A DNA stretch of 64,000 bases, taken from the NCBI GenBank assembly GCA_035079385.1, contig JAVHKY010000059.1, forward strand, positions 2,096,001 to 2,160,000, given 5' to 3'. Source of the DNA: Aspidiotus rigidus (Eukaryota; Arthropoda; Insecta; Hemiptera; Diaspididae). A model generated the notes under the pieces. It saw only the letters and a program-made list of their open reading frames with translations, had not been told where the DNA came from and ran no database searches. The position numbers and the translations under genes were made by a program. Positions within the stretch are counted from its first letter, which is position 1; every line of letters starts with the position of its first letter. Positions 26,861-39,275 of the stretch are shown in pieces.

Positions 26861-28051
26861 ATGTGTTGCTTAGGTGGGAGCGGCGACGATGAATACTTCG
26901 GGGACACGAGCCACGAGCCTGATAGTCGAGCCATGGGTATTTAGAGATTGTTTTACATAACGGCCGCCGGTAAGTACGAGAAGAAGTTTTAACCGAGTAG
27001 TCGTACGCTTCCCGCGAGACGACAAAACGATTAGAATCATCTTTTCGGTTGAGTGAGTGTTATTTTACATGTGATCGTATTTACCCACGGTAGAGATATA
27101 GAATTAGAAAAAAAAAAAAAAAAAAAAAGAAGTTCAAGAGGAATAGCAATAACGTACGGGTCCTCGCATTCCTCTCGCTAGTCACGTGAAATTTCTTCCC
27201 TAGTCGTCTCGTATTTCGGTCGTCGTATTGTGCGTTGCAAAAAATTTCGTCATTTGTGTTGTACTTCGAGAGAAAATTCCTATCGATCATCTATCGGACG
27301 AGCTTTGTGTCAATTTCGTTGAATACATTGTCTGAAGCATTTAAAAATGTTCGGTTGTGACTAGTGATTTTGACTTCACGAAATGCCGGCACTCGAAGAA
27401 AGGAACTAAGAAAAGGGCCGCGAGAGATGGTAAGTCTATAATTCTTACCAAAATCTGAACATTTTTCGCGCTTTTTGGTTGATGAGTAACATCGTGGAGA
27501 GGAATTTCCGCGACCGGCGCTCGCGAGAATATTCGCGGGCACGATGACAAAACGACGACAAAGGCTGACGCGAGGAATTTTTTGCGGTATTCGCGTGCGT
27601 ACAATTTGGAGCAAAAAGCACGTGGTTTCTTTTGGGAGGTTACTAATTGTTCCCACCAATGATAGAAACTCCGCCTCGCGTGCCGGCCTATAGCAGTGCG
27701 CGCGTTTTGATTTTCTCGTGCTTTTCTTCCTTTTCGAACTTGTGACTTAGTCGCCGTAACGCAATTCAATGCAGCTTCATTTCCTGTGCGAATTCGTCCT
27801 GTCCTTGTGCGAATTTCAACTGATCGCGAGTGTGTGCAACTATACTCGTTTCATTCCCGTAATAATTAATTTCTATGCCGTACCTTTGTTGTACGATATA
27901 TTCTAAGTACTTGTGTTGAGTGAACTCTTTGGTGTTTGGTTGTCTTTTACGACTGAATTTTGACTGTTGGGAAGAACTTCTCCGGTCCGGTCTTAAAATT
28001 GACCTTCAGACTGAAAATTTCGACGATTTCGGCTGGATCGAGGACAGGGCC
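26861..28051 (+). promoter_or_regulatory. CG-rich upstream / 5' UTR region of candidate first exon A
   Basis: CpG is clearly denser here (about 26870-27760) than in the AT-rich surroundings, apart from an A run at 27108-27128. A consensus donor (ATG|GTAAGT) lies at 27429/27430 and could end a non-coding first exon. Together with the coding start at 28052 this suggests a promoter. No TATA or initiator is assigned. Confidence 0.35.
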
Positions 28052-28132
28052 ATGTTTATACCCGATTCATTACGAAGTTGTATGGTGGAACCAGACGTAT
28101 CTACTTATTTACAAGCGCCATCATCAGGACAG
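28052..28132 (+). CDS. Candidate first coding exon A of an unidentified gene
   Basis: ATG at 28052 in context GGCCATGT opens a 27-codon frame, MFIPDSLRSCMVEPDVSTYL and then QAPSSGQ, ending in phase 0 at CAG|GTGTGT. I do not recognise the protein. Ser/Pro/Gln-rich short N-terminal exons of this kind are common in transcription regulators. It lies just downstream of a CG-rich region. A second candidate first exon at 48970-49059 also ends in phase 0, consistent with alternative starts of one gene whose common exons lie beyond this window. Not certain to be real. Confidence 0.35.
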
Positions 28133-30784
28133 GTGTGTGTTAATTCAGTACTTTTAATAGATTATCTCTCGATTACGAAATTCATCCTGAGAATCACTCA
28201 CATTTGATGAGTTCATTGCCCGCCGAATATCTTCGGTACTGAGACTTGACGAACTCTCTTTGTACTCTCTGGACCGAATTAATATGTGACTCAGGAAGAC
28301 ATTGAGTCAGCTGAAAGTTGTACAATTGTGAAGTATCTCTTCTTGTTTATTTTTATCGTTCTTACAAATATGCATCGTGATAATGGGGTGAGAGCAGAGC
28401 TATTTCTGCTGCTCTGATTCAACCCGCAAGAAGTACTTCGTATAACGGAAATCATTCAGATTTTATGATGTTGAAAATTATATAAGGAGTTCCCCACTCT
28501 AAAATTTCTTCAGAAATTTGGAATACTTATATGGTGTGTAGCCTCGTGAAATTAACGAAAGAGGGAAGAAAAGTGGGTCATTATGATTTATTTGAGTATG
28601 AAATGGAGATTAGACCTTTCTGTACGAACAACATTTGAGGTTTAGCGAGTCAAATAATTTTGTATAATTTGCTGCACAGTATGCCCTAAATGAGGTTCAA
28701 TGGATGATTTCCTTTGTGTTTTACATGTCGTAAAAAACACTTTCCAATTCATTTGAATATGAAATGGAAAGGAATTTGAGATTAAAAATTTTCGAAGAGC
28801 ACCTGAAATACAAAATTGCACTGCGAAGGAAATGAGAAACTCTCGTTTGAGTCGGGTGAGAACTGAAGTTGGCCAATTTTTCCGATTTTTAATCATTAAT
28901 TGTCTACTTTTTCATCGGGGTCCTCGCGCGCCGTAGGTTGGGCATGCCTGTCCTAGTATACAGTCGTCCAGAATTTTGACTTTTATATGTCTTCGGGCTT
29001 GGGGTCAGTCTGAAATCTGTAAGATGCGAGAGCAAGTATGTCCATTTTAACTTTCTTTACTCGTAGTAGGCTTATACTAGGCTAAGAAATACGGGAGTGC
29101 GGGACGGCAAACGAGCAGGCCAAGTAAATGCCCGAAGTCGTGTCCATGATTTGATTTTTTTCCATGAAGTGGAGAAACTAATTTGAAAGTAATTTGTAAA
29201 ATAAGTTTCTCGTTTCCTGTCTCTCTTACTCTTTGTCTGATCACATGAGTATAGCTAGTTTAAATTTTTAATTTTTAATCGTTCATTTTACTTTGGAAAT
29301 GTTTCGTATCCTCATTGAAACCCTCCTCTCAATGTGAGATTTGGTGGCTCCCCTTCTGTTGTTGGAATTGAAAGATTTTCGAAGAACCCTCCGACTGATT
29401 TGAAAGGCGCCTCCGTTTCATGTAGTATTGTAGGCTTATATCAGGCTTCGCATGAACACGTTAGTTGATGTCCATAGTCTTACAGTACTTGTTATATTAT
29501 ATCAGGCTTATTTTAGGTTAGTCACAGCTTACATTAGACGTCTGAGCTCGTAGCTAGGCCTGTATTAGACTATTCAGTTTTATACTAGGCTAAGGAGTCT
29601 GCCTATCAAGTAGTTACTAAGCTAGATTAGCAGTTAGTTAGCCGAGGCTACAGTAGAGGGAGACTGTCGATAATATGGGGTTTATTGTTCTGGGAGAAGA
29701 CATGGAACCATAATCGTGTAAATTTTTGATTCTTGTTTTTTATTTTTTTTTTAATTCTACGATCTGAAAATCTTTGATATAGTCATGATTTCACTGATTA
29801 CGTTAATTGAAACGAGTAGCTACCCTGTTTTATGGTAAACTTGAACATCCTTCCACACCATTGTAAAATTATTATTCTACTTCGTTTTCTTCTTTTAAGG
29901 GTTAAAAATGTAGTCTAATTCTCTCTAGGTCGCCTTCTTTCTTCGTATCACAAAAGTTTAAATTTTCCCAGTCCTCCACTGCTTCTTCTTCCTCAAGTTC
30001 TCGAATCGCCCTGGTTAGCCCTCGGGAGTCGGTCAAGTCTATAAAGTAGGTCAAAGCCCTCGCCCCTAGAAATTTTCCTATTCCCCTCATCTAATCTTAT
30101 CATCTGACCTCGATTCCTTTCCCTAAGTCCTTCTCGTCGTATACTTTCTTTTTTTAGCGGGGAATCCGCTATATGTTTTGACATGTATACGTCTTTGGGC
30201 TGGGGGTCAGTCTGACATCTGCGTCACGCGAAGATTTATGACGTCATCAATGGCCTTGAAATACAGGCTTAATATACAGTATACTAGGCCTATACTAACT
30301 AGTGCAACGCCCAGAGATTATACTATCACGATTCAATGTTTTTCCATGAAGTGGAGTGATTTACTTAATTTTTTGTTGAGGAGGACCTCCTCAGAAAACA
30401 GGTGCGAGCGCGTTCACGTACAACTTTTTTAACGTCATCATTTTTGAAAAATGTCTTTGATGATGATGATAGGAGAGGGACTTGGAAGAATTTCGACCTT
30501 TCTTGTACTTGGACTATTTTTACCACTACATTTTGAGGGGTGGTGTTGGACTTGGACCATTTTTGCTGATTTTCTGGACACCATACGACGCAGGGCAAAT
30601 TTTTCATAATCCTCCTCCCCCATAGAATAGGTCTCCTGTTGACATTTTGATTTCCGAGCTAGGGATTGTTCTACGACGTCATCAAATCGCAAATTTGGGG
30701 ATGTTCAGGTATTTTTTTCGGCATCAGCATTAAATTTCACTTTCAAATCAAGTAAAATACGCAAGTTTGAACGATCTTTAATTT
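28133..30784. other. Putative intron / non-coding, with dispersed phrases
   Basis: No coding block recognised. The phrase TCTTCGGGCTTGGGGTCAGT at about 28990 recurs with small changes at about 30190, and short TAGGCTTATA-type words are frequent at 29430-29660. On the minus strand at 29902-30184 two overlapping charged frames (e.g. RELEEEEAVEDWENL) may be one frameshifted coding remnant, but I cannot assign them. Confidence 0.35.
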
Positions 30785-30918
30785 TTGAAAATTTTGGCAA
30801 ATTAATCAATTTTTAGTACATTTTGATCCATAACTCGTCCTAAAAAAGTCGTATAAAATTGATTAGGGGCGCAAATTGACCCATTTAACTTGTAACATCA
30901 TTTTGGTCCACCCGATAT
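30785..30918. mobile_element. Half copy of the 11.85 kb foldback MITE
   Basis: The order TTTTGATCCATAACTCGTCC, AAAAAGTCGTA, GGGGCGCAAAT, TAACATCATTTTGGTCCACC parallels the right arm of the element at 11851-12404. Only one arm is present. Confidence 0.65.
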
Positions 30919-33328
30919 ATGGAGCGATATATGATAGGGAAGGGACCTTGACAAATTTCAATTGTCGAGCTAAGGGGGACTTGGAAAAATATCGACTCTC
31001 GAGCTGTATATGATATTGAAGAGCCACATAGGGAATTGGAAAATATCTAACTCTTGATGAAACCTGATGCGTTTTTTCACAAGACTAGCCGTTTCCCGCC
31101 TTTGCAGAGTTTGCAATAGCATCTAAATTTTTTATTTTTTTCTGTCTTCGGACACCTGCAAGTATTGTCAACCTTCGAAAAATTTTCCAAAGCCCTCAGG
31201 TCACAGCCCTTGCCACCTTGAAAACCCAATTTTTCCGGAGGGACGACGGACGGTGACTATCATTTCTAGAAAGCTCCTCATAACTCAAGTTTTGTATACG
31301 GAATGACTTCTTGATTTGGCTTTGTAAGCTCCTCTTCTATTGCACGAAGTGCAAAATGATCGTCCGAATAATGTATCTTGGTCTAGACTTAGAGAGAGAA
31401 AGAGTGCGTGTCTGTACTTTTCCTCCCTCTATATTTTACTTACACTTTATCTCTCCTTGATCTAGACTATCGCCTCCGAGTGCTCTTTCTCTAGGTGACT
31501 GTACTTCTCTAGTCCTTTTTTTTAAATCTCGACAATTTAATCGCGATCAAACCTGTTGGCTTAGAAATTTTCATCGTAAATTCGATTATTCTTAGGATCA
31601 TCTAACGAGTATCAATTGGAGAAATTGACAATCGATGGTATAAAAATTCGAATAGAGATGTTTCTTTAATGAAGAAGTATTTGTACCGCTATGTCTTTAA
31701 TTTGATTTCATTTGCTATCTGGCCCTAAAAATCTTCGAAAAATTGGAGGCTACCGCCTTCGTCCATATCATCAACTATCATCACTGTTTATAGCCTGAAA
31801 CTAAGTCATTTTTATACGTCATGCGACAAATGTATAACAAACAAAGGAAAAGGCGGCTTGCGAAGTTTACATGGTCGTAATTCGGTGCCTTTTCTAGTAC
31901 AGAAACATTACCCTTGGAGTTCACGCGAGCCGCCTAATTTAGTAGCCGTCATTATGGACTTGTTCGACCGTCTTGGTTGGTGATAAATGCCTCGCACTTT
32001 TGATCTATTTTCAAGAAAGATTTATACAAACCTACGACCTATGAAATTTCTTGGAGAATATTCGAATTTACCGCGTGTACGCATCGTTTTTTCAACATAC
32101 TGATGTACGCGTTTTTTATAATTCATACAGTCTGTAAGATGTTTAGTCGAACCCAGTCTAGCTATACCTATCTGATTGATGCCTTTCATGCGAAGCGCAG
32201 AAGAACACGAACAATAAATATCGCACGTACAGGTAATGACAACATATACTTCCGCACGCATGATATTGCTACAACAGTCGGACTTGAAAATTTGGCAGCG
32301 ATCTCCGAAGTTTTGTTTATGCTACTATACGATATACAAATATATTCTTGCATCTGCTTAATGTTATCGTCTCCTTTTTCTCATTTCTACATCATCATCA
32401 TAGCGCCTAACGACTTCTTGGTCTGGGCTTACGCAGTTTGAGTTATGTTTTTTTTTTTTTTTTTTTTCAAGTACCTCGATACATTAAATGAATCGCGTTG
32501 CTTTTCAAATTCTGTCATTCACGAATTTACAATACGCGAGTATAATATTCTAAAAATTCTACTGTCGCAGATTTTTTGAAAATATTATCCGCATATGTGT
32601 CATCAGTCTGACCTGAAATGTTTGTGCTGACAATTTGATACATTTTGTAACCTCTCAATTCATTTACATTCACTATAAAATAATCGTGTTCTGCGAGAAG
32701 TGCACCTAGAACACCTCCCAAGCTACCTCCTTAGTGGCCTACTGTATAGTATAATTGCGTTTGTGTGCGAAATCTAATTTACTCCTATATTTTTGCCAGT
32801 TTTATTGCTAACGAGGGCGAATTAGAGGATAAAGTTTTTATTGCTCGATAATTTTTTTCCCACGTTCACGACTGAAAGTCATTTAAAATCCGAAAAAAAA
32901 AAATCCTGTTCTTCTTAATATGAGATAATTTCCTTTCGGTCTCTCCAAGAGAATCTGTCAATTCCTAGTGCAAACTTCAACTCCTTCTGGATACCATTCA
33001 ATAAGTCGATTCAGTTGGAAAAAATGATATAGTATCAAAGGAGCTTTAGAGAAATTCGTCGTCTGACTGATATTGGAGCCCCTATCTGAGAAGATGTCTA
33101 GTGACTGAGGATCACATACACCTGGCCAGAACAGTACTACTCACGTCACAGCGTTTTCTGGACCTAGTTGTGCAATGGTCTTCTAGTTGACCCATTTCCA
33201 TTTTAACCAATATTAATCAATTGATTGGGTTTACAAATACTCCTAATAGCATTCTTTCAAGTCTACAATCATGATTTCAGAATGAGGATTGTCTTCTCTT
33301 TCCGTTCAAGAAAGGAAGAATTGAAAAG

Positions 33329-33330
<2 letters not shown>
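30919..33330. other. Putative intron / non-coding
   Basis: Contains phrases around AGGGGGACTTGGAAAAATAT and CGACTCTCGAGCTGTATATG (30920-31030) that recur near 52.2 kb. A minus-strand frame at 32527-32721 reads like a protein (for example ALLAEHDYFIVNVNELRGYK) but I know no family for it. A T run lies at 32450-32467. Confidence 0.35.
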
Positions 33331-33333
<3 letters not shown>

Positions 33334-33388
<55 letters not shown>

Positions 33389-33392
33389 TGTG
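33334..33392 (+). repeat. (GA)n(TG)n microsatellite
   Basis: About 22 GA units run directly into about 7 TG units. Confidence 0.95.
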
Positions 33393-33451
33393 TTTACTGG
33401 GTTATGCTAATTTATGCCAGTATAAAAATATAACTTTAATATCTTCCCATA

Positions 33452-33623
33452 CAGGGGTGCCGTGAAGCCACTTTTTCGAAGACAATTCTTTGTAGGAAAT
33501 TTTTTTTTTTGGGGGGGCGGTTTTTTCCATTTTTTTATCTTTTTTTTGTTTGCTTGTTAAATTTTTTTTTTTTTGGGGGGGGGGCGAAATCTTTGTAAGT
33601 TCTGGGGGATCACGGCACCCCTG
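33452..33623. mobile_element. hAT MITE, 172 bp, perfect 8-bp target duplication
   Basis: Termini CAGGGGTGCCGTGA and TCACGGCACCCCTG, flanked by TTCCCATA on both sides (33444-33451 and 33624-33631). The CAGGGG end and 8-bp duplication identify hAT. The interior is T and G homopolymer-rich. The flanking duplication is exact, suggesting recent insertion. Confidence 0.93.
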
Positions 33624-34076
33624 TTCCCATAGATGATCAAGATTTTAAAGTCAGGTATATTACATAATTTTAATCATTTTTAGTCTTTTTTCGAAGGGAA
33701 TCTCTCTTTCACTTGGAAAACCTCCGCATCTAAACGACCTTGACCCAATTTAGGAATTTTGTTTTGTTCTTTTTCTTGGAGAGGTAAATCAGCTGAACTA
33801 TTTGACGTACACATATAAGTTATATGAAACTTTGGACTTCAAAGGCTGCATCTTCTCTTTTTCGTTTATAGTCGCCTGTTGTCCGCATCTCCGTCTCTGT
33901 AATTCAGTTCTTTACATCGCTACAAAGCACCCAGAAATCCTTGGTCAAAACCGCCACCTTTTTATAGTCGAAGACGGAGGAAGTAGGTTGGAGGTCTGTA
34001 GTGAATCAGAAAACAGCGTTTTTAGGAACTTGGGTAGATTGTAAGCGGGCTCCTCAGGCCGGATTGAGATCTCCTT

Positions 34077-35392
34077 TTGGAGTTTCTCATGTATCTCAAT
34101 AAGCAATATCCCTCAATAAAATTCACGTTGGAAGTTGGCGGTTCTACTATCAATTTTTTGGACTTGACGGTCTCCGAAAGAGACGGTGTCCATGAATTCG
34201 CCATTTAGAGAAAAGATACATCGACCGATATCACTGTCCACGGCAAGTCTTTTTGCCCTGTTGCACACAAGTTTGCAGCATTCAATAGCTCAATCCATCG
34301 GTTGACTAGTATCCCGATGAGTCAGTCCGCCTTTCATAAGGAGCTATCGACTATCAAGTACTTGGCCAGAGTGAACCAGGTCAACATAGACATCGACCTC
34401 TTGGTTCAGAGAAAGATTACTCGAAAATGCCTTGATTTGACTACCTCCCTCCCTCGGGATTCGCTTCCTGACAGTAGAAAGCGCTGGATAAGACTCCTGT
34501 TCTTGGGGAAGTTTTCCTCTCAATTGGGGCGTGTTCTTCGCCCCTTTGGGTTCCGGCCCGCGTATTATAATCCTAATACGGTTAAAAGTCCATTTGTTAG
34601 TTTGAAGGACCCGATCCCTCCAAATGAGAGGAGCGGCGTATATAGGGTGAAGTGTAGTGATTGTAATGGGATATATATAGGGGAAACGGGGCGTCAGCTC
34701 AAAATAAGAGTCGACGAACACAAAAAGGCGTGGGAAAAGAAGAACATAGGTGAATCGGCATTCGCGGACCACTTGCGGTCTTAGTTTCAAAGAGGAGTCC
34801 GTAGTCATTCTCCAGGGGGCGTCCTTAAATTACGTGAGGCGATTTTTGTGATTTTACGACCCCTCCTCCCCCCTTGGTGAGATATTGTGAGATTTGCCTT
34901 GACCCCCTCCCTCCCCCTCTTATCTCGCGTGAGATTTTCTGAAATGTGTATTTTTGCTTTAAATACGTTTATCTGTGCTTAATCGCGTTTATCTATTAAA
35001 AAAACGTAATTTTCTCGATCACATTTTATACCTAAGTTATTAAAAAAAAACTAGTTTTTATTAAATCTAAGCCAGTTCAGCAATATTTTAGAATGTATTT
35101 GTGTGAGAAAAAAATTACGTGAGATTTGTCGGCCTCCCCCTCTCCCTCACGTGAGTTTTGATGAGACTTGGCTGGACTCCCTCCCCCCAAAAATGCCTCA
35201 CGTAATTTATGGACGCCCCCCCACCGAGAAAGCTCGTATCGTAAACGGATCGTGTTGGAGCTCATCGAAATTATTCGTCATCTGAAGAGTGACAACATTA
35301 AAGTGCTCAACAGGTACACACCTGATGAGGGGTTGATTGAACTAGTTTATGAGTATGATTCGCATTGCGATGACTCGCTGGTTCAATCATGA
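34077..35392 (+). pseudogene. Decayed Penelope-like element with GIY-YIG domain, split by a MITE
   Basis: The frame at 34077-34784 carries the tail of a Penelope-type reverse transcriptase (LEFLMYLNKQYPSIKFTLEV, then NFLDLTVSERDG) with an in-frame TAG at 34206-34208. It continues to a GIY-YIG endonuclease block around 34635-34730 (GVYRVKCSDCNGIYIGETGR, then RVDEHK) and stops in TAG at 34782-34784. The C-terminal part resumes after the MITE at 34815-35220: IVLELIEIIRHLKSDNIKVL, then NRYTPDEGLIELVYEYD, to about 35392. The upstream RT core is missing. Stops plus the insertion mean it is dead. Penelope elements prime at exposed DNA ends using this endonuclease. Confidence 0.85.
34815..35220. mobile_element. 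MITE inserted in the Penelope-like element
   Basis: GGGGGCGTCCTTAAATTACG at the left is answered by the complement of CGTAATTTATGGACGCCCCC at the right. The terminal repeats run for about 30 bp and continue imperfectly inward (TGAGGC, TTTTTG). CCA lies on both sides and may be a 3-bp target duplication. It separates two parts of one Penelope reading frame, so it is younger than that element. Confidence 0.85.
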
Positions 35393-37380
35393 TTTCCTTT
35401 GGTGTTCTTGTTTCCTAGCAGTAGTTGGTTCAGTTGCTTTCTATCGTTGATAATGATCGACTGTTTAGTCGAAAGCGCTCCGCGTGTCTTCTAATTTCTG
35501 TGGTGCTCGCATTGTACTCGTTTTTTACTCGTTTGAGTATGAATCCTTCTAATGAATTTGGCCATAACATAAAAAATCGTGTTGATTCGGATTGAGAGAT
35601 TGGCTGCATGATTTTTTCTTTTCCCGGACAACCGTGGAACCGAGACGTCCATGATGTTCAGGAGACGCGTTCTTTGGTATAGAATTACAATATTAGCTCC
35701 TTTAATGGATTCTCGGCTTTATATTTGGATGGGGCAAGGTTCTACTGCCTCAGAATGGCACTAACTTCGTGTAGGAGGGTTAAAACCCCGCGGTATTGAC
35801 TTTGGAAAATTACACACATGAACAAATTTCGAATTTTTATAATAAACGTAAGTCATCGAAAGGGATTTTTAGAGGTATTTTTGACGCTCAATACACTGCC
35901 AATTGCCATTTTTCGGAATCATCTCTCATGTTTGGTTACCGCGGTTCGTTGCCACGCGTAACGTATCTTATCGCGCTACAAGATTTCAATGCGCGAGAAG
36001 GTACCCTTGCCCATCGCAAGGAAGCGCGGGTACTAAATATGAATATTGTAAAATAATGGGTGCTAATATTAAAAAACGGCCAATGGCATTGTAGTTAGCG
36101 TCGAACATACTTCTAGACATACCTTCGATTGTTCAAGTTCATCCTGAAAGTTCGAAACTTGTTCATGTGTGGGGCGTAAGATTGTGAAAAGAAAATGTTC
36201 TGGTGGAGCGAAATAGTAAAGATAGTTCTCAATGTCCTTTTATAGTTGCTCGATCGAGCTATCAGTTGAGGAAAAATAATTTTCGATAGCAGATACAGGC
36301 ATAGTAAAGACATCAACCAGCTCAAACCTATTTATGATGTCATCAGCTTGGAACTGCCTGTGTGTTGTCAAATTAGTAACTTACTATTTGTTTTATCTAT
36401 TCATTATGTCGACATATCAATTGTATAGTAAGCTGCTTCCACTCGCTTTTTCCCGTCTTGCTAGGCTAACTAGCTTTCAAAGACTCACTCGCTCCACTCG
36501 TTTGCCCTTCACCTTGGTCTAGTATAATAAGCTAACTATTGTGGATAAAGTCAATGGTTTCTCGCGAGTTTTCTGTGATGGAGGTTGAACTCGGACGTGG
36601 ACTCGCAGATTTCCAGTGAGCGGACGGCTAGGGTGCCGGTCGTCGTCATTTCCGGTACACGTGTAGGCCTAGTGGCCCGTCTGCGGTGTCGCATCGGTCT
36701 CGGAAGATGCTGACGTGTCCACCAGCTTTCTCCGGGGTCTGCCGCGGCCTCTTTTTCCAGTCGGTGTGTACTTTTCGGCTCATTTTGGTGATCGGTCTTC
36801 TTCGATACGGTGCACATGTTCTCACCATCTTCTATATTCTTTGACTCTCTGAACCACCGGTGTAATGTTGAGCTCGTTCTGTATATTCTCATTTCTTTGC
36901 GAAGACATTAAAAAGAGCCGAGAGGAAAACCAGTTTCAAACTTGCAAACTTTCGATAGTGAATAAAGGCACGATAGAGATATCAACCAGTTTAAACCTCC
37001 CTATGACGTCATTAGTTTGTGACGTCATCAACATTCCTCTCTTTTGACAGAAGCCTAGTATAATAACATTGTATGCTAAGCTTAGTTTGAGCTTAGTGTG
37101 GTCTAGTACGAGGTCGGTTTGCACAATCCAGTTGTAGGATCGCTTCGGTATTCACAAGTGCACGTTATAAGCCCAGAAATTTAGAACAGCACTGAAAAAT
37201 AATTTTGAGTCGATCAGTCTTATCTGATATTCTGTTCTCTACAAAACTAAAAGTACGAATCGAATTCATGTTTTTAACACCCATTAAACACATCGATCAG
37301 TTTTGTCATGCAACGAGAAGTCAATCAAAAAATAGGAAAAAAAATTCCTGGCGTAGCTAAATCAATGAAGATCATGTTTC
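35393..37380. other. Putative intron / non-coding
   Basis: No coding region recognised. The phrase CTCACTCGCTCCACTCGTTT at about 36484 is the first of a dispersed family that recurs at 38101, 38870 and 38965. GACGTCATC words occur at 37000-37025. Confidence 0.4.
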
Positions 37381-37689
37381 ATGCCCCCTTTTTTATATTT
37401 TAGCAGTCGTCTTGAAATATTCTAATCTAGGCTTCTACTAGGTCAAGCGCGCGCTTGTGAGATATTACTTCACTTTTACCTCTACTTTCATTGAACTACA
37501 CGCCTTTTGTGACGCTTCGGAGAAAGCCTATAAAGCAATTGTCTACATTTATGGGAAAATATTTTGAGCTATTTTCGTGGGGCAAAAGTCTGATAAGATA
37601 CATTTTGGGCTATCACTCTTCAGCTTGCGTGAAATCTGATATAAAATATTTTGGGCGATTGGCTTTCGTGGGTGCTTCCTTGGTTTAGC

Positions 37690-39165
37690 ATAAGTCTGGT
37701 ATGAAGGTCTTGTATAATAAAGGTAGTATACAAGGAGAGGCCAGCTTTCCCAATTCTAAGAATTAGCTTGAAGAAAGGCTAGCCTTCTTAAGCCACTTCA
37801 GGTCTACTATACGTATTAGGGTAGGGGTCAGTCATCGGAACTAGGGTGGAGGGTAGAGCAGAAATTCTTCCAAGTGTCAAGGTCAAGGTTGGCTATCAGG
37901 TTGATTTATTCGATATTCAAATTAATTAAATCTTGAAATATTTTAGTCTAGGCTTCTCCTAGGTCAAGTGTTCGTGAGATATTATTCGTTTGCCCCCTTA
38001 CCTTTCTTGGCGTCGTATAAGTCTTGTATGAGAAATATTTTGGTGTCTCTTGAATCTAGTATGAGAAATTTTTTTTGAGCTATCAGCTTTTGTGGGGCTC
38101 ACTCGCTCTGCTCGTTCGCCCTCTTCCCTGGGCCCTGTCTCGGTTTAGCATAAGACTTGTTTAAGCATAGTATGAAGGAGGCTTAGACCTACCTCCTTGT
38201 TGATCTAGTTTACTGTATATTGGGCCTATAAAATGTTAGGCCCAGTTCAATGGGGAATTGGGATACAGTTAATGCTAGTATAGTAGTTTACTGCATAGGA
38301 TTTCGGGGTCACAGCTGATTACATAGTTTATTATACCCAGTATAATAGTGGTACCTGTATAAACTGCTACTACAGACCTCTTAGTATAGAAGATGCGTAG
38401 ACCAAGTATGAAGCTAGAATAAAGGAGGTTTGGGCCTAGTATCACCCCAGTATAAAATGTCCAATAGTATAGCTTAGCTAGTATACTAGGCTAGTATAAT
38501 GTATATCGGGGCTAGTATAAAAGCTGTTAGTATACTAGTACAAGGGCAGTAAAAAATTTCAAATAGTAAAGCTTAGCAAGTATATTAGGCCAGTATAATG
38601 TATATTGGGGCTAGTATAATGAAGCCTAGTATACTAGGCTAGTATACTGCATGTATATCCTAAGCCTGTAGTATAAAAGCAGCTTAGCTTCCTTCTAAGC
38701 GCCTATTATAAAGCAGTTCTAAAAGAGGTTTGGACCTAGTATAAGCCCCAATGGTAGTATACAAGGAGAGGGGTCACAGCTGATTACATAGTTTATTATA
38801 AAGGCGGTACCCAGTATAATAGTGGTAGTATAAAAAATTTCGAAATTAGGATAGGGCTCAGAGAAAACACTCGCTCCGCTCGTTCGCCCCCTACTTCATC
38901 TAGTATAAGTCTATTCAGAATAAGCTAGTATACTGTATATTAGGTCTGGGTTTCATAGCCCCTCTCGATGGGTCCGCTCGTTCGCCTCCTTCTTTGTCCA
39001 GTATAAGTCTAGTTTATAGCTAGTATATAAAGCTAGTCTAGTATGAAGCAAGCCCAGTATACAATGTCAAATAGTATAGCTCAGCTAGTATATTAGGCTA
39101 GTATAATGTACATTAGGGCTAGTATAATGATGCCTAGTCTAGTATACTAAGCTAGTATTGCACGC
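37690..39165. repeat. Field of degenerate CTAGTATA / TATACTAG words
   Basis: Dozens of CTAGTATA, GCCTAGTATA and TAGTATAATG words in both orientations fill about 1.5 kb without a fixed period (densest 38480-38690 and 38990-39155). Interspersed are larger repeated phrases: GCTCGTTCGCC at 38118, 38878 and 38973, and GGGGTCACAGCTGATTACAT at 38306 and 38769. Fewer words of the same kind occur at 29430-29660 and 52080-52150. No protein frame. Confidence 0.75.
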
Positions 39166-39275
39166 GCGCGCAAATTTCGAAATTAGGGTAGGGCTCAGAG
39201 AGAAAATCCCAAGTCCCAAGGTCATCTGCACGCACGCACGTACGCACGCGCACGCAAATTTCGAAATTCAGGCCA
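39166..39275 (+). repeat. Alternating CACGCACG / CGCGCG tract
   Basis: GCACGCGCGCGCAAATTTCG at about 39160-39180 and CACGCACGCACGTACGCACG at about 39230-39250, each followed by AAATTTCGAAATT. Alternating purine-pyrimidine stretches of this sort can adopt Z-DNA. Confidence 0.7.

Noticed and set aside
27291..27769. Two overlapping minus frames of 122 and 142 codons
   Set aside because: They lie in a CG-rich stretch where stops are rare; no domain is recognised and the region is better read as promoter/UTR.
34344..34808. 154-codon minus frame
   Set aside because: Antisense shadow of the Penelope-like frame with the GIY-YIG block.
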